Source of the DNA: Cochliopodium minus
Lineage: Eukaryota; Discosea; Himatismenida; Cochliopodiidae
Length of the DNA: 27,425 nucleotides
Direction: 5' to 3'
Assembly (NCBI GenBank): GCA_024220525.1
Contig: JAMYWO010000382.1
Location: forward strand, 1-27,425
How positions within the stretch are numbered: position 1 is the first letter of the stretch; each line of letters begins with the position of its first letter. This document shows, piece by piece, positions 8,638 through 18,665 of this stretch. The translations under genes and the position numbers were made by a program. The notes below the pieces were generated by a model. That model was given only the letters and a program-made list of their open reading frames with translations, was not told the origin of the DNA and searched no databases.

Positions 8638-11390
8638 TCAATTTCCCATTTCAACTAATTCTATCTTTTCATTTTTTTCTTTGAATTTTCTCTCCATAGC
8701 CTCACTGAAAAAAATATAAATATAAAAATAAAAAATAAAAAAAAATTACATAGGACCAAGGTATCCAACATAAAGGTAGCATGACAAAGTAAGTGCTACC
8801 AACAAAACTGAAATACCACACAATACAACAATATCAGGGAAATAAGCAGGGGCCGAATCAGATATGAAGTAAGCATACAATGATGCAAACCCAAAGTTGG
8901 ATATTGCGTCCATCAAAACTCTCCCTACCTTTTTGAAAAATTCGTTTATCAATAAAAAAAAAATTTAAAAAAAAAACTAAAAAAATAATATAAAATAAAA
9001 ATAAATAAAAATAAATAAAATAAATTCATAAAAAAATAAAAATTTTTCAAAAATAAGATTTTTTCAATACCTCCGCACCAGCAATAACTTTTCCTTGTTG
9101 AGAATCATCGGTGGTACGAGAAATCAAAGCCATAATACTAGGAACACTCATGCTACCAAAAGCAAAGAAGATGACAGCAAAGTAAGGAGCCCAGAGGGTG
9201 TTTTGGTTCGAAAAGAAAAACAGAGTGAAGGTGCAGAGTTTGGAGATGGTACACACAATCACTATACGGAGATCTCCTAGCTTTGGTTGAATGAAGCGGA
9301 TCACTACTCCTTGTGCTACTGCGCTTAGTACCCCATATTCCAACATTAGTGTTGCTGTTCCTACTACTCCAAACCCATATTTCTCTTTCAAAAATTTTTT
9401 GTAAAAATGATAAAATAATGAAGAAAGGTAATAATAAATATCACAAATTCATTCATGTAAAATAAAATATTTCTAAAATTTATTTAAATTTTAAACCAAA
9501 TTTAATTTTAAAAATAATTTTTAAAAAAATAAACTTTTAAAAGTTGAAATTCATTGGAGAAATAAATAAATTTGATAATTAAAAGAAAGAAAAATCTTTC
9601 AAAGATTTTTTTTATAAAATAATAACTAAATTCCCAACCCAAATTAATAAATTAAATTAATGATTAAAAAAACTATATTAATTTTTTTTTTCAAACCATT
9701 CATGTAAAGAACCCAATTAACGATGAGTGATTGTGCGCCAACGTCTATGCACCAATAGATTATGGTTAATGTTGGCAAGAATTTGATTCTTATCATCCAA
9801 GGAAATACCGCAAAAGGATTTGCCTTTAAAAATAAAAAAAAAAAATAAAAATAAAAAAAAATATTTTGACAATAATTTGAAAAATAAAATTTAATAAAAA
9901 ATAAAAAATTAAAAAAAATAAAAATTTTGACAATAATTGAAAAATAAAATTTAAAAATTAAATAGAAATAATTTACTTTTGACCATGAGAATCTTTGTCT
10001 TTTGTCTTCGTGTAAAGACTCTTGCACCCCAAAAAGAATGAAGAAAATATTGAAAATGGACAAAATGGTAGCAACAAAAAAGGGAGCCTTGTAATTGAAC
10101 TTTTCTCCTATTATTGTGAACACTCTTTTTTTTTTTTTTTTTGAAATGGTAGAAAAATAAATTTAAAGTAAAAATTTTTGGAATCAAAAATAGTGAAAAA
10201 AAAAAAATAATAAACTACCCTGCTGCCACAATGAACCCAAAACCTAAAAAAAAATTTAAATCAAAAATTCAAATCAAAAATGAATAATTAAAAAAATCGT
10301 CAAAAATAATTTATCAAAAAATAGATTAAAGTTAAAAAAATTTTACCAAAAGAAGCACCAACCATACCAACATTCTTGGATTTTTCTTCAGGACTCTCAC
10401 TGATATCAGCACTGTATGCCGTAGAAATGGCGAGAACCACAGAAGAAAGACCTCCTATGGAACTTCCCGTAAATAACAAAAATACAGAAAAGCCATATCC
10501 CGTCAAAGAAATCAGTCCCAAACAGTAGCACAAGTAGTAAATGACTGTACCAAAAGATGTAATAAACAAAACTCTTTTTCTGTTTTGTTTTTTTTAAATT
10601 AAATTTAATTTTATTGAATACTTTTTGTTTTATGAATTATTTTTGTTTTAAATAATTTCCATTGAAAATAAATTTTATTTTAGTTTTCATTTTTATTTTT
10701 ATTTTTAAAATATTTTACCTTCCATAAACATCTGACAAAACACCGAAGATGGATGTCCCAAGAAATTGGGTGAGATAATCTACTCCTCTCAACCACCCTG
10801 TGTAGTATGCAGTCTTAGAAGCATCTTTCTTGAAAATATTGTAGAATAATGCAAATCTAAAAAATTTTTAGAAACAAAGAATTTGTTAATATTTTAATTA
10901 AAAAAGTGTTTTCAAAGTATTGATATCAATTATAACTCTTTATTCAATGATCAAATTAATCTTCGCTATATAAAATATAACAATAAATTTAAAATTTGGC
11001 ATATACGAACATAAATTCTTCATATTATTCTTAATAAGATTTGTTTCAATAAAAGATTATTGGTTTGGTCATTATATTTTCATTTTATTGATATCAACCA
11101 TTTTATAAATTTTTTTTTGAAGAATCTTACTGAAATCCAAGATTGGTTACACCCCATCCAAACATATAGATCAATGCAAAAAAACATACTCCAAATAATT
11201 TTTTTTTATTGGGATCTATATTACAAAACTTTCTTCTCTTCAAATTATCCACAAATCCTCTTGTTTCTGATTGAGATTTACTATTTTCGTTATCATCATC
11301 AGAGAGATCTATTTCCTTCATGGTGGAATCGTCCATTATATCTGATGAGATTTCAAATTCTTTGATATGATCTTTTTTATATTCTTCCAT
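8638..11390 (-). CDS. MFS transporter, HIAT1/MFSD14-like, nine exons
   Basis: Spliced model on the minus strand: 11390-11131, 10856-10719, 10579-10347, 10243-10219, 10124-9977, 9823-9697, 9384-9071, 8928-8750 and 8704-8638. It gives 496 residues, close to the roughly 490 of HIAT1. The N-terminal 60 residues are acidic and cytosolic (DLSDDDNENS). Hydrophobic helices then follow in the usual MFS spacing. The signature loop after helix 2 is GVLSDVYGRKR. Later segments match the HIAT1 subgroup: STAYSADISESPEE, LFGVQESL at the end of the first half, and ALISRTTDDSQQGKV in the place of VSALVSRTADADQQG. Members are proton-driven or orphan solute carriers of endomembranes or the cell surface; the substrate cannot be inferred. 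The donor of exon 6 (GTTTGA) is weak, and exon 4 is only 25 nt. The tail is short and charged (MERKFKEKNEK). Confidence 0.85.
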
Positions 11391-12292
11391 CCCTCTTGAG
11401 ATAAAAATCTTCCTTGGATTTATAGATACTGGATCTCTATTTTTTTTTTATTTTAATTTTTTTGTTTTATTTTTTTTGATTGCTGAAAAACTTAAAGATG
11501 AATTATTTGAAACCATTCAGAATTAACAATAGACAAAAGAATAATACAATTTAAAATTATGAATGAAGCTAATTTCTTGTTAAAAAGGAAAGAACTGTAA
11601 GAATTTTTTTCTAAAAATTAAAGTAAATTCCATCTTGTTCAAAACAATTTTCAACTTCCTTCTTTTAAAAGGATGTAAAATTAGATTTTTAAAGAAACTT
11701 AAGGAAGTTGTTTGCTTGAAGAGTTTTTATTTGGCGCAAAAATGTAAAAAAATAAAAAAAATCAAAAAAAATTTCAATCAAATCATTAATATTTTTATTG
11801 TCAAATCTTGAAACACAAAATAAACCACATTTATGGAAGGATAGATAATTTCTGTTATATTCTATCATCTAAGTAAAAAGTTTATATATATGATTTCAAT
11901 TCTGTCAAAAATAATTCAATTTAAAATTTTCTGCTTATATAAATAAAATATTGATTCTTCCTAAAACACAGATCTTTAACCAATTAAATTTTTTCTTTCA
12001 ACTAGAAAATTTTGCCAAACAATATTCATAAAAAATTTATCCAAAAGATGACAATCAGATCAACAAAGGATTTGTAAAGGGAAAGAAAAATAATTCAAAA
12101 AGAAAATTTTTCAAAAAAGAAATTTCTGATTAAAATTAATTTACAAAAAAGCAGAATTGATTAAAAAGATTGAAAATTAAAAATTAAAAAATTGGCAGAA
12201 TCAAATCCAATTTTATTGATTAAAATAAAAACTTTTCAAAAATGTATTAAAAAAAAAAAAAATCATATTAAACAAAAAACAGCAGTAGCAAA
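11391..12292. other. Intergenic between divergent genes
   Basis: About 900 bp of very AT-rich DNA separating the minus-strand MFS gene from the plus-strand acyltransferase gene; it should carry both promoters. A 10-bp inverted repeat (CAACTTCCTT at 11652-11661, AAGGAAGTTG at 11701-11710) is the only structure noticed. A short frame starting with ATG near 11558 and running into a GTAAGA donor was seen, but no following coding exon could be found. Confidence 0.5.
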
Positions 12293-13573
12293 ATGAATTT
12301 TTCAATTCAAAATAAGTGTTTAGAAATACTCCAGTGCTCGCCATTCAGCATAAAAGTGGAAAGGGAAGATCAAGAAATGAGAAAAGATCTAAAGATGAAC
12401 CAATTAGAGATAAACATCCTCTTCAACAAAATGGAGAAGATCTACAACACAAAAGCATCTGATCACTTTGTGTTTGGCGGAGTGAAAACAGTGAGAGACT
12501 TTGTAGATTATTTCGTTGGATTAGTGGAGAAAAAATATGATGATGAGATCTTTTCGGAGGAGCCCGTGAAAAGAATAGAAAAAACAGAAGAGTACAAATT
12601 GTTGCATAAACTTCTCAACAACAATTCTTTTTCAAAGAAGATCAAGAAGAGATACGAGATAGAGATCAGAGAGGAATTACCATTCACCTTTGTCCCAAAA
12701 CTCAACGAAGAGGAGAAGAATGTCATCTGCTTTCCTGGACAAGGAAGCCAGTTTGTGGGAATGGCGAAAGATCTCGTAGAAAAATATCCACAAACTAGGA
12801 TCTACTTTGATAAAGCAAATAAGATACTTGGATACGATCTCCTCAAAATCTGTTTGGAAGGACCAGAGGAACTTTTATCTTCCACCGAGGTTTGTCAACC
12901 TGCCATCTTTGTATGTAGCATCGCATCCCTTGTTAAGCTCAACAGTGAATATCCACAGATTATATCCAATTGTGTTGCTACTGCGGGATTATCTCTTGGC
13001 GAATATACTTCTCTATGTTTTAGTGGTGCTTTATCTTTTGAGGATACTTTGGAGATCATTAAGGTGAGGGCCAAATTGATGCAGAAGGCTTCCAATGAGA
13101 ATGATACTTCCATGCTGAGCCTACTCGGCACTGATGTAAATGAATCCAATGTTCAAGAGCTCATCAATCATTCCATCAAAATTACTCCTGGGAATGTCAA
13201 AATTGCCAATTATTTATCTGAAGGTATATTCTTCAANNNNNNNNNNNNNNNNNNNNNNNNNNNNNNNNNNNNNNNNNNNNNNNNNNNNNNNNNNNNNNNN
13301 NNNNNNNNNNNNNNNNNNNNNNNNNNNNNNNNNNNNATCATTACCAATCTTGATGCAAACTTTACCATCAACCCTGTTGAATTAAAAAACAAGATCATAG
13401 AAGAATTAACAAAGCCAGTACAATGGGAAAAGACTGTCAAGCTGATGCTCTCAATGAACAACCATGACAAAATGAACATCATAGAGTGTGGTTGTGGAAG
13501 TGTATTGACAAACATAAATAAGAGAATGATGCAAAAAAGAAACAGATCCAATATTAAACTGATCAAATGTTGA
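12293..13573 (+). CDS. Malonyl-CoA:ACP transacylase with N-terminal ACP-like domain
   Basis: FabD/MCAT enzymes move malonyl groups from CoA to acyl carrier protein to feed type II fatty acid synthesis. Seen here: FPGQGSQ (residues 147-153), the nucleophile elbow GLSLGEYTS with Ser234, the Arg-containing IIKVRAKLMQKAS, and, after the gap, IITNLDA and KPVQWEKTV typical of the C-terminal part. The form GLSLGEY resembles plant and algal enzymes. Residues 1 to about 75 look like an acyl carrier protein (RKDLKMNQLEINILF, then VKTVRDFVDYFVG), but the phosphopantetheine Ser of DSL is Gln (NQL). An assembly gap of 100 N (13237-13336) hides the stretch that should hold the catalytic His; the family spacing suggests more than the 33 codons implied, and a GTATAT at 13224 could be an intron donor. 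Frame across the gap is therefore not meaningful. Compartment unknown. Confidence 0.85.
   Translation: MNFSIQNKCLEILQCSPFSIKVEREDQEMRKDLKMNQLEINILFNKMEKIYNTKASDHFVFGGVKTVRDFVDYFVGLVEKKYDDEIFSEEPVKRIEKTEEYKLLHKLLNNNSFSKKIKKRYEIEIREELPFTFVPKLNEEEKNVICFPGQGSQFVGMAKDLVEKYPQTRIYFDKANKILGYDLLKICLEGPEELLSSTEVCQPAIFVCSIASLVKLNSEYPQIISNCVATAGLSLGEYTSLCFSGALSFEDTLEIIKVRAKLMQKASNENDTSMLSLLGTDVNESNVQELINHSIKITPGNVKIANYLSEGIFFXXXXXXXXXXXXXXXXXXXXXXXXXXXXXXXXXXIITNLDANFTINPVELKNKIIEELTKPVQWEKTVKLMLSMNNHDKMNIIECGCGSVLTNINKRMMQKRNRSNIKLIKC
13237..13336. other. Assembly gap, exactly 100 N
   Basis: A run of exactly 100 unknown bases inside the acyltransferase gene. A round 100 usually marks a gap of unknown size. 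From the family, roughly 55-65 residues are expected between the IANYLSEG and IITNLDA segments, more than 100 bases can encode. Confidence 0.95.
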
Positions 13574-13723
13574 AAAAAAAAAATTAAAAAGTTTTTCTAA
13601 ACAATAAATATTTAATAATTTTTAAAAGAAGTTCTTTCATAATGAAAAGAGAATTTTGGAAGAAAAAAGTTTTTTTAAATGTTTTTATAAATTTCAAAAA
13701 AAGTTAAATAAAATCTCAGATGC

Positions 13724-14832
13724 TTAAAGCTTAGAAACACCCTTTCTGGTGAGCTCTGCAGTGATCTTTCCAGAAGGAGCAGAAACAGGATTGAATACAT
13801 TGAATCTGTTCTTTCTTCCAAAACGAGAAAGATCAACGGTCCAGTTATGTTTGTTAGGCAAAACGAGTTTGATAGTATTTAATTCAGGAAATTTCTCCAT
13901 AATGATTTTTTGAGCTCTGTACATAGTATCTTGGACACTGTATGAATAGGTCTCTGCTACTACTTCGAGGATGGTTTGTTTGACACCTTCCCATACTTTG
14001 GTGTAGTTTACGTTTTTGTAGGTTGGGTTGTATTGCCATGTTGCGTTGACGATGGTAGAAAAGATTCTGTCATCATCTTCTGGGAGCACAGTAAATTCAC
14101 ATTTGTGGAAATCTACAAATCCTGATCTGTCAAAAAAAAGAAGAGTTTAAAAACTGAAAGATTATTGATTATTTTGATAAATAAATAATAAATTGATTCC
14201 AAATAATTTATTATAAATTTAATTAAAAATATTTCTTACTGTGTTGTCTTGAGAATAAGCAAATCATCCTATAAGATAAAAAAGAATAAGAATAATTTTT
14301 TGTGAGAGGAAGATTTTTTTTTTTTAAAGTAAAATATTTGATTCAAATAAAAGGATTATAAGATATAAGACATTAATAAGGATTTTACAATTCCAGATTG
14401 TACTGTAGTTCCATTTCTTCCTGCTTTTATAACTGCAGTTCTCACTGCGGGGGTAGCTCTTTGAAAAGAATAAGGATGAGGCTTATTGTTGATCACCATA
14501 CGCTCCCATAAATGCTCAATAATAGATACGTGTGCAATAGATACGAGGGAATATTTGCTCAATACAAATTGACCCAAATTTATTGCAAATGTTTCAATAT
14601 CCTCAAAATCCTCATCAAATGCTCTTACGTATACCAAATTTTTGCATGTATCAGTTGGAATGACATTCTTATTGCTTGCTTTAGTGAAACTCTCCTCGAA
14701 ATCCCCCTCCAACAACAATTCTACAGTCAATTCCTTGAGCAAATGCTTTTCTGGTCTTCTTACAACTTTTACCAATCTTACATTAGCTTTACCATGGCTA
14801 TTGAATGAAATAACAAAATCTTCCTTGCTCAT
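13724..14832 (-). CDS. Urate oxidase (uricase), peroxisomal signal SKL
   Basis: Spliced model on the minus strand: 14832-14389, 14268-14240 and 14126-13724, giving 291 residues, normal for uricase. It oxidises urate with O2 to 5-hydroxyisourate and H2O2 in purine breakdown. Family marks: KANVRLVKVVRR near the N-terminus with the candidate catalytic Lys, IPTDTCKNLVYV containing the Thr of the Lys-Thr pair, QSGI-DDLLILKTTQSGF across the two introns, FTVLPEDDDRIFST, and LPNKHNWTVDLSRFG with the active-site His. The last three residues are SKL, a canonical PTS1, so import into peroxisomes is expected. The 29-nt middle exon is required to rebuild the conserved LKTTQSGF. It is convergent with the acyltransferase gene (150 bp between the stops). 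Confidence 0.93.
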
Positions 14833-15187
14833 TATAATTATTTAGTTTTATTTGATTTTTTTTAAATTTTATCAAAATCAATTTTATTTTTTAATTATAT
14901 TTTATATTTTCGCCTTTCATTTTGATTATCTACATGAATTTGAAAGAGGAAGTAGAATTGAATTGAGATTTCTTGTGGATGTCATTTAAAAAAAAATTGA
15001 AAAGAAATTGAAATTAATTAATTAAATTTGGACATAAATTATTAATTTAAATAAATTTAGATTAAAATAACTCTAAATTGTTGATCAAAATACCTTTGAA
15101 AAGAAATTTTTTATTCAATATTTTATTCAATCTTTCGATTTGATAAAAAAAAAGAAATATAACAAAAAATAAATAAACAAAAATATT
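14833..15187. other. Intergenic, no gene seen
   Basis: AT-rich spacer between the 3' end of the tRNA-ribosyltransferase gene and the start of the uricase gene, both on the minus strand. No RNA gene or repeat was recognised; it should contain the uricase promoter. Confidence 0.55.
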
Positions 15188-17066
15188 TTATAGATCTATT
15201 CCAACAGAATGTAAACTTTCAGTAACCCACGTAGGGTAGTTTTTCTTTGGAAATTGCTTGATCATAAACTCTCTGACGAAATCAGGGAAAGTCTGGTTAC
15301 GAATGCTCTTTCTTATTTCTCCCATCAATCTCATTTGAAAGGCAATATTGTGGTAAGTCAACAACAAGCTGCCAGGTCCCTCTTTAACAGCAGCCAAAGT
15401 ATGTAAGTAAGATCTAAAAAAGAAAATTTTAACAAATTAATTTAAGAATAAAATATCACTTTTGATAATGAAATTTATTTTTAATAAATATTTAAAAAAC
15501 CATTTTTTAATGAATGAAAAACAAAATTTGTTTTCCAAATATAATTCAAAAAAAACTTTTTATTACCTTGTATAATTTTTACAAACTTTACATGGACAAT
15601 CCTTTTCGATAGGATTGTGATCGTTTTTGAATTGCTTTTGCTTGAGATTCAAACTTCCCTCCATCACCAAGGCAGTACCAAATCTGGCAGTTCTAGAAGG
15701 GAAAACACAATCGAACATATCCACCCCCAAAGCACAACAAACAACTAAATCAACAGCATAACCTACATAGAAAAAATTTAAAAATGAAAAAAATAACAAT
15801 GAAAAAATAAGAAATAATTTAAATTAGATCATTTTTGTTAAATATTTTTTTTTTACCCACACCCATTAAATATCTTGGTTTATTTTCAGGTAAGTGATCT
15901 GTGCACTGAGTTACAACCCTTTTTTTTTAACAAGAAAAATAAAATTTTAAAGTAAAAAATTAAATTTATTTAAAGAAATAATACAAAAAGAAATTCAAAA
16001 AGTTTTTATTTACCTCCAAAATTGATCTTTTCCCTCCCCACCTGATAATCCACCAATAGCATAACCAGGGAGATTTCTTTCTATCATTTGTTCCAAACAC
16101 TGTTTTCTGAGGATGGGATCCAATCCTCCTTGAACTATCCCAAACAAATTTTGGTCTTTTTTTCTTTTATGCGCTTTAATGCACCTATCAATCCATCTCA
16201 TTGTTCTGTGCATTGCTTCTTCGACTCTCGGACCTTGTAGAAAGATAAAATTAATTTTAAATTTTTAAATTTTATTAATTTTGATTTATTTTAATTTTTT
16301 TTTATTACCTGTGGTTGTGGAGGACACTACATCATCCAAAGCCATCATAATGTCTGATCCTATTTGATTTTGCAAATGCATTGAGTGTTCTGGAGTCAAT
16401 ATCATCTCTGTGTTGTCTTTAAAAAAAAAAAACTGAATTAATTGATTAAAAGATCAAGATATTAATTATATGGAATTTGTTAGGAGGAAATCAATGGCAT
16501 AAATGATTGATGTTTGAAAAAGTTTTTTCAAGAATACCCTATATTGTCATAAGGATACTCCTTTTTATTATTATTTGACTATATCATGTTGAATAATAAT
16601 TTGTGGGAAATATATAAGAAAAAGAATTTATAACACTTGGATATAACATCCTTTTTTGATGGATATTTTCATGATGAAACAAAAATATGGACATACCATG
16701 TGGTGATGTGAATTTTACACCCTCTTCTGTAATCTCGGCCAATTTTAAAAGAGATACCATTTGGAATCCACCAGAATCAGTAAGGAGGTTTCTCTTCCAA
16801 TCCATGAATTGATGCAAACCACCCATTTCTTCAATCAAATCACCACCCGGCCTATGACCAAGATGATAGGTGTTTCCAAGAATAATCCCACAATTCAATT
16901 CTTCCAAATCTTGTGATTTCAAACCCTTCACTGTGCCTTGAGTACCCACAGGCATGAAGATGGGTGTTTCAACGGTATGATGTGGCAATTTTAAAATTCC
17001 TACTCTAGCTTTACCACATTTAGCTTCAACTTTAAATTCCAATGGCCATTCGATTACTTCTTCCAT
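15188..17066 (-). CDS. QTRT1: Queuine tRNA-ribosyltransferase, catalytic subunit
   Basis: Spliced model on the minus strand: 17066-16697, 16416-16309, 16233-16014, 15918-15857, 15762-15567 and 15413-15188; 393 residues, close to the human enzyme. It exchanges guanine for queuine at the wobble position of GUN-anticodon tRNAs. Motifs seen: [37 protein letters not shown] with the catalytic Asp, [47 protein letters not shown], and [15 protein letters not shown] with the nucleophile Asp. The zinc site is complete: CPCKVC and the following His in YLHTL. This pattern marks the catalytic subunit (QTRT1) and not the QTRT2 partner. The first in-frame ATG (17066) is used; the intron at 16417-16696 is long for this region (280 nt). 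Confidence 0.95.
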
Positions 17067-17266
17067 CAATTCTGGTGAATTTTATACGAGGATTTCAATT
17101 TTTTTTTTTGAAAACATTTCAGAGAAGAATAATTTGTTTGAAGGAATAAAAATTTAGATATTCAATTGATATGAAGGTCAATTTCAACTCCAATTTCAAA
17201 AACATAAATATTTTAATGTATTATTTGGAAGAATAATACATAATCCAACAAAAATCAAATCTTTTT

Positions 17267-18278
17267 TTAGAAAGTTTTGCGAGAACCAGAGGAAAATCTT
17301 TCAGGGATCCAAGATGAGATAGATTTCTTGACATAATTCAACATAGAGACGATTCTATTCTTTCTCTTATTCTTTGGGATTTCTTCAATATTAAGTGGTT
17401 TGGCTATAAAAGGTGAAAAGGTTAGATTATGTCAAAATTAAAGAGAAAAATGATGATATAAAGATTCATATGTCCTAGAACAATTTGTTCTTTGAGATAA
17501 TTTGTTTGATTCTTTTTTTTTTTTTTACTTAATCCTGTTGTTGGTAATACATTCTCGTTGGCACTTAAGGAGATGAAAAATACAAATGGGGTGAGCCATA
17601 CACAAAACAAGAAGAATGCAAGAATTTGAGGAAATGGAAAATAATGTTGAGTGAAAAATCTAAACCAAATTATGTGATCAATCACTGCAAAAACTGTATT
17701 TGTTGGTTTATTAATAAGAAATTTTAAAATTTATGTTAATTATCTTATATTGATTATTTGTTTATATATTTGGATCATTCTTCCTTTTTATTGGGTTTAT
17801 AAAGATATATGTCTTTGATTTTTTAAAATTTTTTTTTTTTACCACAACTTGCAATAAATTTTGGATCTGTGAGATTAATGAGAGGATAGTTTTGCAATAA
17901 AGTATAATAGATGATGTGTGATAAGATTCCAAAAGCGATATTTTGAAAAGGATATGATTCAATCAGCCAAAATAAAGTATGTAAAACAATTATGATCTAA
18001 GATATTGAATGATATCAAAGAATACAAAAAAAATATGTATAGTTTTACCAATATTGAATAATGAAGGATTTTTTTAGTCAACTGAGTATATTCTTCAACT
18101 ATCTCTGCTATATAATAGAGACCAGATGCTTTAAGAACAGAAAAAAATATTAAAAAGAGAAAATATAAGGGATTTGATTTGGGCATAAAGATTCTATATC
18201 ATTACCAATGCTCAATGTGGCAAATAATAATAAAAATGCATATGATGTGTAAACTACTGCAGCAATAAATATTGTCAT
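17267..18278 (-). CDS. TEX261/Svp26-family ER-Golgi membrane protein
   Basis: Spliced model on the minus strand: 18278-18206, 18128-18049, 17996-17843, 17684-17529 and 17403-17267; 199 residues against about 196 in TEX261. Svp26/TEX261 is a multi-spanning COPII cargo adaptor that helps load glycosyltransferases and other membrane proteins into ER-derived vesicles. Matches: SGLYYIAEIVEEYT corresponds to AGLYYLAELIEEYT, then a TM segment, LLQNYPLINLTDPKFIASC, then FTQHYFPFPQILAFFLFCVWL and the highly conserved FISLSANENVLPTT. The C-terminal tail is basic and cytosolic (KNKRKNRIV). All five exon joins fall in phase inside conserved segments, so the model is firm. Confidence 0.92.
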
Positions 18279-18665
18279 TTAAATGTAATTTCTCTTCTGA
18301 AATAATTTGTTCAAAAATCAACCAATGCAATTTTTTTTTAAATATTTACAAACGTGTTTGGTATATCGAGTATAACATTCAATATCGAAAGATCTCCACA
18401 ATTATCTTGAATCAATTAAATGAATTCACTTTATCATAAATTTTTCCTCAAAAAAGTATAAATTGAAAATCTTTATTGAATGAAAATTTATTAAACCAAT
18501 TCATAACTTTTTTTAATCCAATTCAAGAATGAACAATGTTTCAATGGGATAAATTGAAAAATTAACAACATTTTTTTATTTTTTATTTTAATTTACTGTT
18601 AAAATTTTTGAAGATGATTCAGAATATAAAAAAAAAATTAGGTTTCAGGATTGTCATATTACATA
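18279..18665. other. Intergenic between divergent genes
   Basis: About 390 bp of AT-rich DNA between the TEX261-like gene (minus) and Brr2 (plus), likely holding both promoters. A TTTCAG at 18643-18648 shortly before the Brr2 ATG could be an acceptor of a leader intron; nothing else was recognised. Confidence 0.5.

Noticed and set aside
9095-9280. Plus-strand 61-codon frame in the transporter gene
   Set aside because: Antisense to an exon with clear HIAT1-type sequence.
11558-11598. Possible short first exon (MNEANFLLKRKE followed by GTAAGA)
   Set aside because: No following in-frame coding exon with family resemblance could be found before 12292.
12508-13149. Overlapping plus and minus short frames within the transacylase gene
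   Set aside because: Shadows of the conserved FabD-like frame; no domain, no splice support.
16584-16696. Continuation of the tRNA-ribosyltransferase frame past SPHG
   Set aside because: The extra residues do not match the family, whereas the GTATGT donor and the exon at 16416 restore the conserved sequence.
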